Translations under genes and position numbers: made by a program
Shown: positions 1 to 5,649 of the stretch, piece after piece
Layout: every line of letters starts with the position of its first letter
How positions within the stretch are numbered: the first letter of the stretch is position 1
Source of the DNA: Alphaproteobacteria bacterium
GTDB lineage: Bacteria; Pseudomonadota; Alphaproteobacteria; BOG-932; Roseiterribacteraceae
Reading direction: 5' to 3'
Assembly (NCBI GenBank): GCA_903970575.1
Contig: CAJCJC010000312.1
Coordinates: 1 to 6,927, forward strand
Length of the DNA stretch: 6,927 nucleotides
The notes under the pieces: model-generated
The model's database searches: none
What the model was told of the DNA's origin: nothing
The model's input: the letters and a program-made list of their open reading frames with translations, nothing else

Positions 1-137
1 CTGGAGGCTTGGTTACATCCCAAGGCGACGATAAAACCGGCTCAGCCGAAATCGACCGAGGCACCATCGCCGCGACCGCCAATGCCGGCGGCCTGCGCTG
101 CGGTGCTGAACGAAACTCGTTGACGAGATCGGCCTAA
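1..137 (+). other. Unresolved 3' end of a possible upstream gene
   Basis: Two plus-strand frames are open from the window edge. Frame 1 ends at the TGA at 121-123 and would give an Ala/Pro-rich tail ending in ...CAAVLNETR. Frame 3 ends at the TAA at 135-137 and would give a Gly/Ala/Thr-rich tail. Third-position GC is similar in both (roughly two thirds), so codon use does not decide between them. No recognisable domain is visible in either. One of them may be the C-terminus of the preceding gene, or the stretch may be non-coding. The remaining bases before the next gene hold only its Shine-Dalgarno. Confidence 0.25.
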
Positions 138-173
138 AGACCGACGCTGCGGCGCCAATGCAAAGGAGCAAGA

Positions 174-671
174 ATGCCAAGCGTAGCGCGCTGCGATGTC
201 CATCTCGACCTGCCGCGCGCGGTCGTATGGGAAGGGCTGCGAGACCTAACACGGGCGCCGCGATACGTTCCCAACCTAACGGGCGTCGAGATTACCACGG
301 CGCGGCGAGAAGGGGTTGGCGCGAGCCGCAGGGTTTTCCAGACGAATGGCAAGTCTCTCGACGAGACGGTCGAATCCTGGGACGAGGGCGAAGGGTTCAC
401 GCTGAAACTGCATAACGGCGAGAAGCCGCTCGCGCCGTTCAAGGCCGCCTGGTTCGATTACCGTCTGGCCGACGCAGAGGACGGCGGCACGATCTTCAAG
501 CCGGCGCTGAGCTATGTCATGCCATGGGGAATGCTGGGGCGCGGTGTGGACGCGCTGTTCATTAGGCGCTTCGTCGAGGGCAACGTTCGACAGGTCGCCG
601 TCAATTTCAAGCGCCATTATGAAACGGGGGAGATTACCAACCCGGCCTGGCGCGAAACCAGGGCCGTGTGA
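174..671 (+). CDS. SRPBCC-superfamily (START/polyketide-cyclase-like) protein
   Basis: This 165-residue soluble protein has no signal peptide or membrane segment. The start is well supported: AAAGGAG at 162-168 lies 5 nt before the ATG. The N-terminus (VARCDVHLDLPRAVVWEGL) matches the usual SRPBCC opening, a beta strand then a helix beginning around PRAVVWEGLRDL. An Asn-Leu-Thr-Gly-Val-Glu strand at about residues 38-43 and an amphipathic C-terminal helix (about 130-152, with RRFVEGNVRQVAVNFKRHYE) fit the helix-grip fold that holds a hydrophobic ligand. Members include cyclases, lipid-transfer and coenzyme Q-binding proteins, so the ligand cannot be named. The stop TGA directly abuts the GTG of the downstream diheme cytochrome, which implies co-transcription and probably translational coupling. 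A role linked to that cytochrome, such as quinone or lipid handling, is inference only. Confidence 0.8.
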   Translation: MPSVARCDVHLDLPRAVVWEGLRDLTRAPRYVPNLTGVEITTARREGVGASRRVFQTNGKSLDETVESWDEGEGFTLKLHNGEKPLAPFKAAWFDYRLADAEDGGTIFKPALSYVMPWGMLGRGVDALFIRRFVEGNVRQVAVNFKRHYETGEITNPAWRETRAV

Positions 672-1700
672 GTGATCCACTGGCAAAGCACGATCCGTCG
701 GCTGTTCTTCGTCGGCTTTTTGAGCGCTACCCTGTTCGCGGGCGCCGGCGGCGCCAAGTCCGATATCATCCCGCCCGAGTGGACGATTCCCGACATAAGC
801 GCGCTGCCCGACAATGAACCGGCCAAACTGATACGCCTCGGCCGGGACCTTACCGTCGATACGCATAGCTTGATTGGACCGGGCGCGTCGCCGGACAAGC
901 GGTACGCCGGCAACGCCCTGTCCTGCCAAAATTGCCACTTAGAGGCCGGGACGAAACGATTTGGCTTGCCTTTCGTCGGCGTCGCCACGGATTTCCCCCA
1001 ATACCGCGCGCGGGAAGGCCATGTCGGCACGCTGGAAGACAGGATCAACGGCTGCATGACCCGGAGCATGAACGGACGCCCCCTGCCCGACGATTCGCGA
1101 GAGATGCGCGCCTTCGTCGCCTATAACGGGTTTCTATCGACGGGACCGAAGCAGGAGGGACGCGGAGCGGGGCAACTGCCCGAGCTCGGCCGCGCGGCGG
1201 ACCCGAAACAGGGCGAGGTTGTGTTCAAGCAGGTCTGCGTCGCGTGCCACGGGGCGGATGGGTTGGGCAAGCGGAGCGCGGGAACCGGCGCCGCGGATAG
1301 TGCGCAACCGTTCGGGGCGCAACCGTTCGGGGCGCCGCCGCTTGGGGCGCCCCCGCTGTGGGGGCCGGAGAGCTTCAACGATGGGGCGGGGATGAACCGC
1401 CTGATATCGGCGGCCAATTTCATCCGTTCGAACATGCCGAACGGCGTGGCGTGGCAATCCCCGCTTCTATCCGTTCAGGATTCCTGGGACGTCGCCGCGT
1501 TCGTGATCAGCCAGGATAGGCCACGGAAAACCGATCTCGATCGGGATTTTCCAAAGCGCCTGGAGAAGCCGGTTGACGCGGCCTATCCCCCTTTCGCGGA
1601 TGGTTTCGCGGTCGACGCCCATCGTTTCGGACCCTTTCAGCCGATTCGTGAGAAAATAAGGGCGCTACAAGCCTCGATGGTAACGCCGACGACGAATTGA
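672..1700 (+). CDS. Secreted diheme c-type cytochrome, TsdA-like (thiosulfate dehydrogenase family)
   Basis: A 342-residue exported cytochrome. An N-terminal Sec signal is visible (RR at 9-10, hydrophobic LFFVGFLSATLFAGAGGA to about residue 28). Two heme c attachment motifs are present: CQNCH at 85-89 and CVACH at 189-193. Between them, INGCMTRSMNG (126-135) places Cys128 where TsdA enzymes carry the Cys axial ligand of the catalytic heme. Met255 in SNMPNG is the likely ligand of heme 2. Known TsdA enzymes oxidise thiosulfate to tetrathionate, or run the reverse reaction, in the periplasm; here the activity is inferred from these motifs. The start is GTG directly after the upstream stop. No in-frame ATG occurs before residue 129, and the signal peptide supports the GTG. 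The Shine-Dalgarno is weak, so coupling to the SRPBCC gene is likely. A Pro/Gly-rich insert of tandem repeats (211-230) lies in the second heme domain. No TsdB or sox partner is visible. Confidence 0.82.
   Translation: MIHWQSTIRRLFFVGFLSATLFAGAGGAKSDIIPPEWTIPDISALPDNEPAKLIRLGRDLTVDTHSLIGPGASPDKRYAGNALSCQNCHLEAGTKRFGLPFVGVATDFPQYRAREGHVGTLEDRINGCMTRSMNGRPLPDDSREMRAFVAYNGFLSTGPKQEGRGAGQLPELGRAADPKQGEVVFKQVCVACHGADGLGKRSAGTGAADSAQPFGAQPFGAPPLGAPPLWGPESFNDGAGMNRLISAANFIRSNMPNGVAWQSPLLSVQDSWDVAAFVISQDRPRKTDLDRDFPKRLEKPVDAAYPPFADGFAVDAHRFGPFQPIREKIRALQASMVTPTTN
1302..1361 (+). repeat. Four 15-bp tandem repeats within the cytochrome gene
   Basis: Four consecutive 15-bp units of the form GCGCAACCGTTCGGG lie at 1302-1316, 1317-1331, 1332-1346 and 1347-1361. 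The first two are identical and the last two have diverged. They are in frame and encode AQPFG, AQPFG, APPLG, APPLW (residues 211-230 of the cytochrome). The unit length is a multiple of three, so copy number can change without breaking the reading frame. Confidence 0.9.
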
Positions 1701-1771
1701 TCGCTTAATAGCGGGCGAAGGTTCTCGTGGGCGCCTGAAACCGGCACTGTGAATAAGCGCGGGCGGACGGA

Positions 1772-1799
1772 TTGAAAATCCGCGTCAAGTCGCTATATA
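1772..1799 (+). promoter_or_regulatory. Putative housekeeping promoter of the cold-shock gene
   Basis: TTGAAA at 1772-1777 and TATATA at 1794-1799 are separated by 16 nt. TATAGA at 1796-1801 with 18 nt spacing is an alternative -10. Both resemble sigma-70-type boxes, and this is the best promoter-like match I find between the cytochrome stop and the cold-shock start. It predicts transcription starting near 1806 and a leader of about 130 nt. The 70 nt before it (1701-1771) hold only a 4-bp hairpin, CGCT-TAAT-AGCG, at 1702-1713. Confidence 0.5.
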
Positions 1800-1805
1800 G
1801 AGCGA

Positions 1806-1934
1806 GCTTGAGTTTCTAAAGGACTTGCCTGACTCCCCCGTTTATATCGATAAACGGCCAATTCGGTTCTTCCCGTCTGAAATTTAGTCCAGCCCGTCAC
1901 GTCGGCGGGCTGTATTCACGTTAGGAGAACTGCA
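1806..1934 (+). promoter_or_regulatory. Structured 5' leader of the cold-shock mRNA
   Basis: The leader contains two inverted repeats. The first is a perfect 8-bp stem with a 4-nt loop (CCGTTTAT-ATCG-ATAAACGG, 1838-1857). The second is a perfect 7-bp GC-rich stem (CAGCCCG, 1890-1896, with CGGGCTG, 1906-1912) around a 9-nt loop. The second ends 10 nt before the Shine-Dalgarno AGGAG at 1923-1927. Long folded leaders that change structure with temperature are known for enterobacterial cspA mRNAs. A similar role here is inferred from position and structure, not from a recognised RNA family. Confidence 0.45.
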
Positions 1935-2141
1935 ATGGCTTCAGGTACGGTTAAATGGTTCAATGGAACCAAAGGTTTCGGCTTCATCCAACCCGATGAT
2001 GGTTCGAAGGATGTCTTCGTTCATATTTCCGCCGTCGAACGCGCCGGCATGCGATCGCTGGTCGACGGTCAGAAGCTTAGCTTCACTGTCGAGCAAGGCC
2101 GCGATGGCAAGAGCTCGGCGGTCGATCTAAAGGCCGCCTAA
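1935..2141 (+). CDS. cspA: Cold-shock protein, CspA family
   Basis: This is a 68-residue single cold-shock domain at full family length. The start [18 protein letters not shown] is diagnostic: KGFGFI (about 13-18) is RNP1 and VFVHIS (about 28-33) is RNP2, the aromatic patches that bind single-stranded RNA or DNA on a five-stranded OB-fold barrel. Such proteins melt mRNA secondary structure and help translation at low temperature or during growth changes. AGGAG at 1923-1927 sits 7 nt before the ATG. The gene has its own putative promoter and a structured leader. A strong hairpin follows the stop, and a fatty acid desaturase gene follows in the same direction, so partial read-through could couple the two. 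Alphaproteobacteria usually carry several csp paralogues and the symbol only marks the family. Confidence 0.96.
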   Translation: MASGTVKWFNGTKGFGFIQPDDGSKDVFVHISAVERAGMRSLVDGQKLSFTVEQGRDGKSSAVDLKAA

Positions 2142-2147
2142 GACATC

Positions 2148-2177
2148 ATGAGGCGTCACCATCGCGTGGCGCCTCAT
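2148..2177 (+). terminator. 12-bp stem hairpin after the cold-shock gene
   Basis: ATGAGGCGTCAC (2148-2159) pairs with GTGGCGCCTCAT (2166-2177) with a single T-G wobble, around the 6-nt loop CATCGC. It starts 7 nt after the csp stop, which is where a terminator belongs. No T-run follows (the next bases are CGCCCCG), so it is not a canonical intrinsic terminator. It may act as a leaky terminator or as an mRNA-stabilising 3' structure that lets some transcripts continue into the desaturase 35 nt further on. Confidence 0.6.
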
Positions 2178-2212
2178 CGCCCCGTCGATCGCGGATGTAC
2201 GATGGGGAAGCG

Positions 2213-3238
2213 ATGAACACTATATCCGATAAAGATCAGGCGGCGCCTGTCAGGCGAACCGATCTAAGAACGAACATGGCGAAATTCGAGTCGCCGTCGG
2301 CGTTCATGAGTTTCTTCCAGGTTATCAGCACGGCGGCGCTGTTCGTGGGCAGCCTTGGCTGCATGTACTGGTCGCTCAACGTGTCTTACTGGCTGACGCT
2401 CTTGCTCGCATTGCCGACCGCCGGTCTGGTCGTTCGAATTTTCATTATACAGCACGATTGCGGCCATGGCTCGCTATTCAAATCGCCCCTGCTCAACGAG
2501 CTTGTCGGCACATCGTGCAGCCTGATCACATTAGCGCCTTACAAGCACTGGCGCCGGCAGCACGCCGGACATCACGGAAACTGGAATAATCTCGATCGGC
2601 GCGAATCCGGCGCCGACATCTACTCATCCTGTCTGACCGTGGCCGAATATGGCGCCCTGACGCCGTGGAATCGTTTTCTATACCGAGCCGTGCGCCATGC
2701 GGTCGTGGCGCATCTCCTGATTCCGCCGGCCGTTTTCCTGGTCCTCTACAGGGTGGCTTTCGATACGCCCAGGGAATGGACGCGCGAGCGACGGTCGGTC
2801 AATTTCACCAACGCCGGAATTGTGGTGGTATTCGGGCTGCTCGCCGCGATACTCGGCTTCAAGAACATGTTGATGGTGTATTTGCCGGTCATAATCGTGG
2901 CGTCGATCGTGGGCGTTTGGCTGTTCTCGCTACAGCATCGCTTCGATGGCGCAGTCTGGGCGCGGCAGCACGATTGGACGCTGACGACAGCCGCGCTGGA
3001 GGGGTCGTCCTATCTGCGACTACCCATGATACTGCAATGGTTCACCGGCAATATCGGATTTCATCATATCCATCATCTTAGTCCGCGAATTCCCAATTAC
3101 CGTCTTTCAGCCTGCCATAAGGCGCTGTCGGCCTTGCAAGGCGTTACGACAATAAATTGGCGGCAAGGGCTTAGCGCCACCCGCCTCGCCCTATGGGATG
3201 AAGCCGGGGGGCGGCTGGTCCGCTTTTCAGAAATTTAG
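2213..3238 (+). CDS. Membrane fatty acid desaturase (three-histidine-box, omega-6/Delta-12-like)
   Basis: This is an integral-membrane di-iron desaturase of 341 residues from this start. All three histidine boxes are present: HDCGH (81-85), HAGHH (117-121) and HHIHH (284-288). They ligate the two irons that activate O2 to put a double bond into acyl chains. Hydrophobic segments lie around residues 37-53, 58-79, 164-180, 202-216 and 221-243. HDCGHGSLF and the GFHHIHHLSPRIPNY end resemble acyl-lipid desaturases of the DesA/omega-6 type; regioselectivity cannot be read from sequence. I chose the ATG at 2213 because GGGGA at 2204-2208 precedes it, whereas the in-frame ATG at 2195 has no Shine-Dalgarno and would add six residues. 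The gene lies 35 nt downstream of the hairpin after the cold-shock gene and may be expressed with it, fitting a role in keeping membranes fluid in the cold. Confidence 0.92.
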   Translation: MNTISDKDQAAPVRRTDLRTNMAKFESPSAFMSFFQVISTAALFVGSLGCMYWSLNVSYWLTLLLALPTAGLVVRIFIIQHDCGHGSLFKSPLLNELVGTSCSLITLAPYKHWRRQHAGHHGNWNNLDRRESGADIYSSCLTVAEYGALTPWNRFLYRAVRHAVVAHLLIPPAVFLVLYRVAFDTPREWTRERRSVNFTNAGIVVVFGLLAAILGFKNMLMVYLPVIIVASIVGVWLFSLQHRFDGAVWARQHDWTLTTAALEGSSYLRLPMILQWFTGNIGFHHIHHLSPRIPNYRLSACHKALSALQGVTTINWRQGLSATRLALWDEAGGRLVRFSEI

Positions 3239-3333
3239 ACCGACAACGACCGCATTTTTCGATCGAAACCTGGCCGAGCCCCTGGCCTCGTGGTTCGTGA
3301 CGATCTCTTTCAGGGGCGAAAAAGGATACCGCA

Positions 3334-3543
3334 ATGGCCTCGACGCGAAGCGCGCCCCGGTTTGGCATCGACGACCAGGTTTATTTCTCGACCCAAAATC
3401 TCGCCGCGCGCCAACAATCCTCCGATCGCTTCGTGATCGTGCAGATCATGCCGCAGGATAGGTCAGGCATCTATCAATACCGCATCCGGCCGGTCGGAAC
3501 CGGCCCTCAGCGTGTGGCGACCGAGCTTGAACTGCGCCGCTGA
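3334..3543 (+). CDS. Small conserved-type hypothetical protein
   Basis: A 69-residue protein without signal peptide, membrane segment or cysteines. AGGA at 3323-3326 lies 7 nt before the ATG. The pattern FGIDDQVYF at 9-17, a strand-like FVIVQIMP at about 33-40, then IYQYRIRP at about 46-53 and a Glu/Leu/Arg end suggests a small all-beta barrel. It resembles short hypothetical proteins common in Hyphomicrobiales that have a similar 'VRLLP...YRVR...' core. That resemblance is from memory and no function is known to me. It lies 95 nt downstream of the desaturase in the same direction and converges on the DUF6134 gene. The 95-nt gap shows nothing beyond this ribosome binding site. Confidence 0.68.
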   Translation: MASTRSAPRFGIDDQVYFSTQNLAARQQSSDRFVIVQIMPQDRSGIYQYRIRPVGTGPQRVATELELRR

Positions 3544-3583
3544 CGGATAAAGCGTCTTGGGGCGGGCCAGGCGCGGAAAGCGA

Positions 3584-4260
3584 CTAAACCCGTTCGTAGC
3601 GAACCTGGGAACCGTCCCCAGCCTTGAACATGATGCCGGCCCAGATGGACGCAGTGTCATACCATGTGTCCAGGCTGGCATCGCCATTCATCGCGAAATG
3701 GTCGGCCTCGATCTCCCGGCCTTCCGCTGTAGGGATGCGATCCTCACCCTCGTGCGTAACGTGCGGTCTCATCAATTGGCCCGTTTGCGTGTTGATGAGG
3801 GGGCCATCCAGCATCTTGCGATTCCAGTGCGTCGCGGGAAGGGCGTCATCCGGCGCGACGTAGCGCGCGGTTTCGCTCGCTTCAACCACGAGGCCGGCGG
3901 AATCCCTGAGGGCCCGCACCCAGACATGCTTGCCGTTGTCATCCGTATCGGACACGACGGAAACTACTTGGCCGTTTTTCCATGTCTCGGTCGCGCGGTG
4001 TTTGTAACGAAAAAGCTTGATTGGTCCGATGCCGACGGAAAGATCGACGGAGACCCGCACGACAAGCCCGCAAGGGTCCGACCGATCAAAATTCAGCGTA
4101 TGCGCGCCGATCACGCTGCCCTCCCGAATGACCTGGAAGGACAGCGCGTCACCGGGCGGCCGTTCCCTACGTGGTTCCGCCCGGTGACGGCCGCCCGAAC
4201 GGGGGGAGCGCAGAGGAAGGCCCCAGCGCTGAGGATCAATCCGCGCCGGGCGATCATCAT
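3584..4260 (-). CDS. Exported DUF6134-family protein, split by an apparent -1 frameshift
   Basis: The conserved body is clear: from about ALSFQVIREG through YRYKHRATE-like and LPATHWN motifs to LDTWYDTASIWAGIMF and RYERV, it follows the DUF6134 pattern, a predicted beta-rich periplasmic domain of unknown function often found beside CFA-synthase-type genes. The body lies in one frame, down to the TAG at 3584-3586. The expected start lies in another. The ATG at 4260-4258 overlaps the methyltransferase stop (ATGA), has GAGGG 8 nt upstream, and opens a typical signal peptide, MMIARRGLILSAGAFLCAPP, with VRAA as a possible cleavage site. That frame stops at 4113-4111 after 49 codons. Moving back one base, for example at the CCCCCC run (4206-4201), would join signal and body into 225 residues, a normal length for the family. 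The body frame has no convincing start of its own. The gene is either broken, misread, or frameshifted by design. Confidence 0.75.
4147..4189 (-). repeat. Perfect 13-bp inverted repeat inside the DUF6134 gene
   Basis: CGTCACCGGGCGG (4147-4159) is the exact reverse complement of CCGCCCGGTGACG (4177-4189), with a 17-nt loop. An overlapping alternative pairing exists: GGGCGGCCG (4154-4162) with CGGCCGCCC (4188-4196). In the minus-strand mRNA the stem begins 11 nt after the CCCCCC run at 4206-4201 and lies in the zone where the reading frame must switch. It could be a frameshift-stimulating structure, or simply a GC-rich fold that causes sequencing or replication slippage. Confidence 0.85.
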
Positions 4261-5513
4261 GCGGGCTGCCCTCGAGAGAGGGTGTAGAGGCCAACATCGA
4301 GAATGCCGGACTTAAATCCGGCTTCGCAGTAGGACAGATAATATTCCCACATGCGTTTGAACCGCAGATCGAACCCAAGGGTCTGAATTTCCGGCCACGC
4401 GTCGAGGAAACGCCGACGCCATTCAGCCAGGGTCAACGCGTAGCTTTGACCGAAATTTTCGATGGAGCGCAGCATCAGCCCCGCGCGGTCGATTTCGTGG
4501 CGGAGAATCTCGTCAGACGGCAGCATTCCGCCGGGGAAAATATAGCGCTGAATGAAATCGACCGTGCTTTGGTAATCCTCGAACCGGTTCTTGGCGATGG
4601 TGATCACCTGAATGACGGCGACGCCCGTTTCGGCGAGGCGCTCTTTCACGGTTGAGAAATAGATGGGCCAATATTGCCGCCCGACAGCCTCCAGCATCTC
4701 GATCGAGACGATGCGGTCGAACACGCCGGCGACGTCGCGATAATCCTGAAGCCGCATATCGGCCCGATCCGCCAGGCCCGCCAACTCCAGGCGGTCGTTC
4801 GAGTAGGCCAATTGCTCGGTCGAAAGCGTGAGGCCGGTCACCTTGGCCGCACCGCGATGAAGCAATCGCTCGGCGAGGCCGCCCCAGCCGCACCCGATCT
4901 CCAGCACGCGCTCTCCCCCCGAAAGCCCGAGTTGGGCGATCACGCGATCCTGTTTCGCGGTCTGCGCGTCTTCGAGCAGGCAATCGGGCGTCGGATAGCA
5001 GGCGGATGAATACGACATCCCCCGATCGAGCCACAGGGAATAGAACGCATTCCCAAGATCGTAATGGGCGGCGATATTGCGGCGGCTTCCGCGGCGCGTA
5101 TTGGCGGCGCGCGCGTGACGCAGGCGATTGATGGCGCGGAGCCAGAAGGAGCCCGCGATCGTGGACTCCAGATCGTCGGCGTTGGCCGCGCCCAGAGCCA
5201 TCAACTCGGTAAGGTTCGGGGTCGTCCAGTCGCCTTCCATATAAGCCTCGGCGAATCCGACGCCGCCCTTGGATATCAAACGCCGCACCGTCCGCCAGTT
5301 ATGCATGACGATGGCAGCGGCGGGACCTGGGCGAGCCGCCTGGTATTCGAACACATTGCCCGCTGGCGTCTGTATGGTGATCTTGCCGGCCGACAAGCGC
5401 GAGAGAACCTTCATCAGCAGCTTTCCCGGCATGTCGTGCGCATGCGCCGTCGCGCCGTCCGCCATGGAGACCACCGCCCCGCATTCGACCGCCGGGGCCT
5501 GCTCACGCACCAT
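4257..5513 (-). CDS. Cyclopropane-fatty-acid-synthase-family SAM-dependent methyltransferase
   Basis: This 418-residue enzyme carries the Mycolic_acid_cyclopropane-synthase/CFA domain. Visible motifs are NIAAHYDLGNAFY (146-158), the SAM-binding VLEIGCGWGG (203-212), EMLEAVG (272-278, with the Glu equivalent to a conserved active-site Glu), DFIQRYIFPGGMLP (319-332) and RMWEYYLSYCEAGF (387-400). It transfers a methyl from SAM onto a double bond of membrane phospholipid acyl chains. Where E. coli Cfa has LLHTIG with the bicarbonate-binding His, this protein has VIQVITI (300-306), so that His is replaced by Gln. This places it in the UfaA1/UfaM-like branch, where some members make methyl-branched acyl chains rather than cyclopropanes. 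The start at 5513 has GGGAG 6 nt upstream. The next gene starts inside its stop. An upstream desaturase on the same strand could supply the unsaturated substrate. Confidence 0.93.
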   Translation of the reverse strand: MVREQAPAVECGAVVSMADGATAHAHDMPGKLLMKVLSRLSAGKITIQTPAGNVFEYQAARPGPAAAIVMHNWRTVRRLISKGGVGFAEAYMEGDWTTPNLTELMALGAANADDLESTIAGSFWLRAINRLRHARAANTRRGSRRNIAAHYDLGNAFYSLWLDRGMSYSSACYPTPDCLLEDAQTAKQDRVIAQLGLSGGERVLEIGCGWGGLAERLLHRGAAKVTGLTLSTEQLAYSNDRLELAGLADRADMRLQDYRDVAGVFDRIVSIEMLEAVGRQYWPIYFSTVKERLAETGVAVIQVITIAKNRFEDYQSTVDFIQRYIFPGGMLPSDEILRHEIDRAGLMLRSIENFGQSYALTLAEWRRRFLDAWPEIQTLGFDLRFKRMWEYYLSYCEAGFKSGILDVGLYTLSRGQPA

Positions 5514-5617
5514 ATAACGCTCCCGTTTAAAATTTTACTTACGGCGGGTATACGACGACGGAATGGTTTTGGATGCACGCCCACGCACGGCAACGACCGC
5601 GCGACGCTTACGGAAGA

Positions 5618-5645
5618 TTGACGCCCGCCAAAGCTAGGGCGCCAA
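5618..5645 (-). terminator. Hairpin just after the second desaturase stop
   Basis: In the minus-strand transcript, UUGGCGCCC (5645-5637) pairs with GGGCGUCAA (5626-5618) through nine pairs including one G-U wobble, around a 10-nt loop, 4 nt after the desaturase stop. UCUUCC follows rather than a full U-run, so it is a weak intrinsic terminator or attenuator. It suggests that the CFA-type gene 104 nt further on may have its own promoter. The rest of the 136-nt gap holds the AT-rich palindrome TAAAATTTTA (5528-5537) just before the CFA-type Shine-Dalgarno. I see no convincing -35/-10 pair. Confidence 0.45.
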
Positions 5646-5649
5646 GCGT

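Noticed and set aside
116..127. Short palindrome CTCGT-TG-ACGAG before the SRPBCC gene
   Set aside because: Five-base arms with a 2-nt loop are expected by chance at this GC content, and there is no promoter pair around it.
276..938. Minus-strand open frame (220 codons) across the SRPBCC and cytochrome genes
   Set aside because: It crosses two well-supported plus-strand genes and shows no motif or ribosome binding site.
3198..3461. Plus-strand open frame overlapping the end of the first desaturase and the small hypothetical gene
   Set aside because: It overlaps both genes in another frame and lacks a start signal; the 3334-3543 frame has the better Shine-Dalgarno and protein character.
3557..4315. 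Plus-strand open frame (252 codons) opposite the DUF6134 gene
   Set aside because: No domain is recognisable, whereas the minus strand carries a clear conserved family. I treat it as an antisense shadow of GC-rich coding DNA.
5545..5580. ECF-sigma-like promoter for the CFA-type gene (TGCATCC, spacer, TATACC on the minus strand)
   Set aside because: It only loosely resembles the TGATCC-type -35 of RpoE/ChrR promoters, with an extra base, so I do not claim a singlet-oxygen response.
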